A DNA stretch of 64,000 nucleotides from Chloroflexota bacterium. GTDB lineage: Bacteria > Chloroflexota > Dehalococcoidia > Lucifugimonadales > Australimonadaceae. The notes beneath the pieces are model-generated. The model was not told the DNA's origin, ran no database searches, and saw nothing but the letters and a program-made list of their open reading frames with translations. Made by a program: the position numbers and the translations under genes. The stretch covers positions 39,182 through 103,181 of the forward strand of contig JAQCEV010000001.1 of the NCBI GenBank assembly GCA_027618515.1, read 5' to 3'. Shown here in pieces: positions 63,307-64,000 of this stretch (its first letter is position 1; the number at the start of each line of letters is the position of its first letter).

Positions 63307-63335
63307 CGTTATTCAACTGAGCTGAAGGGCAGGCG

Positions 63336-64000
63336 CTAGACAGCGCACTCGCCCTCGCCGCGCTCCAGCTTGTAGAGCACCGTCTTGCCCCAGTCCATGT
63401 AGGTGTTGATGTGGTCCCTGTCCAGCGGGCCAATCTCTTCCTTTAGCTGACCGAAGATCTCCTCGAACGGGGCAACCCCGACGCGGTCGACAAAGTCGTT
63501 GAACTTCTCGCCCTGGCTCCTGCTCTCCTTGTAGTAGGCAAGGATCCGCTTTAGAGCATCCGGCGCCTTCTTGGCAGGGACCCTTGCTTTGACTCTGTGG
63601 CCCACCCGGACGTTTCCATCGTCGTAGTTGCCGCCGAGGAACATCTCGTACGCCGGGACCTGGCCGCCTGGCGCCTTCATGACGGCGCCGTGGAAGCCGA
63701 TGTTTGCGATGTGGTGCTGACCGCACGAGTTCGGGCAGCCGCTGGCCTTGATGTGCAGCGAGGAGACGTCAGGGTCGCTAAGGTCCATGCCGTCAAGCGC
63801 CTCGCCAAGCGCCTTGTTGAGGCCCATTGAAGAGGTGATGCCGAGCTTGCAGGAGTCGGTGCCGGGGCAGGTGACGATATCTCGAATCGTCTGGGCTCCG
63901 GCGGCGGCGAGGCCAATCTCGCTCAGTGCGGTGTACATGTCGAAGAGCGACTCCGACCTGACCCAGCGGAAAACCACGTTCTGCTGCTGGTCAATCCGGA
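63336..64000 (-). CDS. Nitrite/sulfite reductase (sirohaem, 4Fe-4S), 3' part cut by the window edge
   Basis: The visible ~221 residues carry the four cluster cysteines: TCPGTDSCKLG and SGCPNSCGQHH, which bind the coupled sirohaem/4Fe-4S centre, and NIGFHGAVMKAPGGQVPAYE of the C-terminal half. The frame is open to the window end, so the N-terminal half lies outside. These enzymes reduce nitrite to ammonium or sulfite to sulfide; the visible part cannot decide which. Confidence 0.88.
   Translation of the reverse strand, partial: RIDQQQNVVFRWVRSESLFDMYTALSEIGLAAAGAQTIRDIVTCPGTDSCKLGITSSMGLNKALGEALDGMDLSDPDVSSLHIKASGCPNSCGQHHIANIGFHGAVMKAPGGQVPAYEMFLGGNYDDGNVRVGHRVKARVPAKKAPDALKRILAYYKESRSQGEKFNDFVDRVGVAPFEEIFGQLKEEIGPLDRDHINTYMDWGKTVLYKLERGEGECAV

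Noticed and set aside
1..64000. tRNA or rRNA genes
   Set aside because: I looked for T-arm patterns and conserved rRNA stretches and saw none; a tRNA scan would settle this.

Overview
The window is a GC-rich, gene-dense bacterial chromosome segment. Nothing here names a species. The gene set fits a Chloroflexota lineage close to Dehalococcoidia/SAR202, with an actinobacterium as the main alternative: archaeal-type IMP cyclohydrolase (PurO) in place of PurH, F420-related genes (CofE and a PPOX-class enzyme), HemQ-type coproheme decarboxylase, a mycothiol-like gene trio, and at least eight TTG starts. This is inference from gene content, not a phylogenetic result.

Layout. 1-2.2 kb (minus): rpmH-rnpA-yidD and a BamB-like lipoprotein cut by the window edge, driven by a near-consensus sigma-70 promoter. 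2.2-12.1 kb: tlyA, purF, a GalT-like protein, a glycosyltransferase, a nicotinate phosphoribosyltransferase-like protein, purO and tsaD (minus), a CNNM/CorC protein and tilS. 12.1-16.5 kb: a PH-like/LolA-like membrane protein, then a PIG-L deacetylase, a double-GNAT protein and an MshA-like glycosyltransferase that together resemble the MshB/MshD/MshA steps of mycothiol synthesis. 15.2-23.0 kb: one long minus-strand gene string, rpsF-ssb-rpsR-foldase-hom-thrC-folE-FemAB-like-mshA-like. Here rpsR carries a long Ala/Pro/Glu repeat tail. 23.1-35.6 kb: glyA, comF, HAD hydrolase, a Gly-rich protein, mfd, a gene-free repeat region, proB-proA, a small acidic protein, amidohydrolase, a Mug-type DNA glycosylase and uppP.

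36.2-53.3 kb is the accessory part. At 36.51 kb the C-terminal half of an ImmA/IrrE-type protein meets, head to head, an O-antigen-ligase-like gene that lacks its start and is frameshifted at a run of 13 G. Next come a 26-bp perfect palindrome, a SAM-methyltransferase-like gene, an MFS transporter, a very long NHL/SBBP/DUF11 surface protein broken into two frames, two tiny membrane peptides behind an ABC exporter, and a divergent TetR regulator with a clear operator. An XRE repressor with palindromic operators follows, then a decayed prophage (truncated terminase, LamG protein with an internal amber stop, connector-like and holin-like genes).

53.4-64 kb returns to housekeeping genes: cofE, an EamA transporter, two small unknown proteins and a MoxR-family ATPase, trxB, a Gfo/Idh oxidoreductase, a HesB/IscA-like protein, an Lrp-type regulator, a 7Fe ferredoxin, hemQ, a small membrane protein, a VOC-family gene with an internal stop, and the 3' part of a sirohaem nitrite/sulfite reductase cut by the window edge. 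Several genes are interrupted by stops or frameshifts, so either real decay or consensus errors should be kept in mind. No tRNA, rRNA or CRISPR array was seen.
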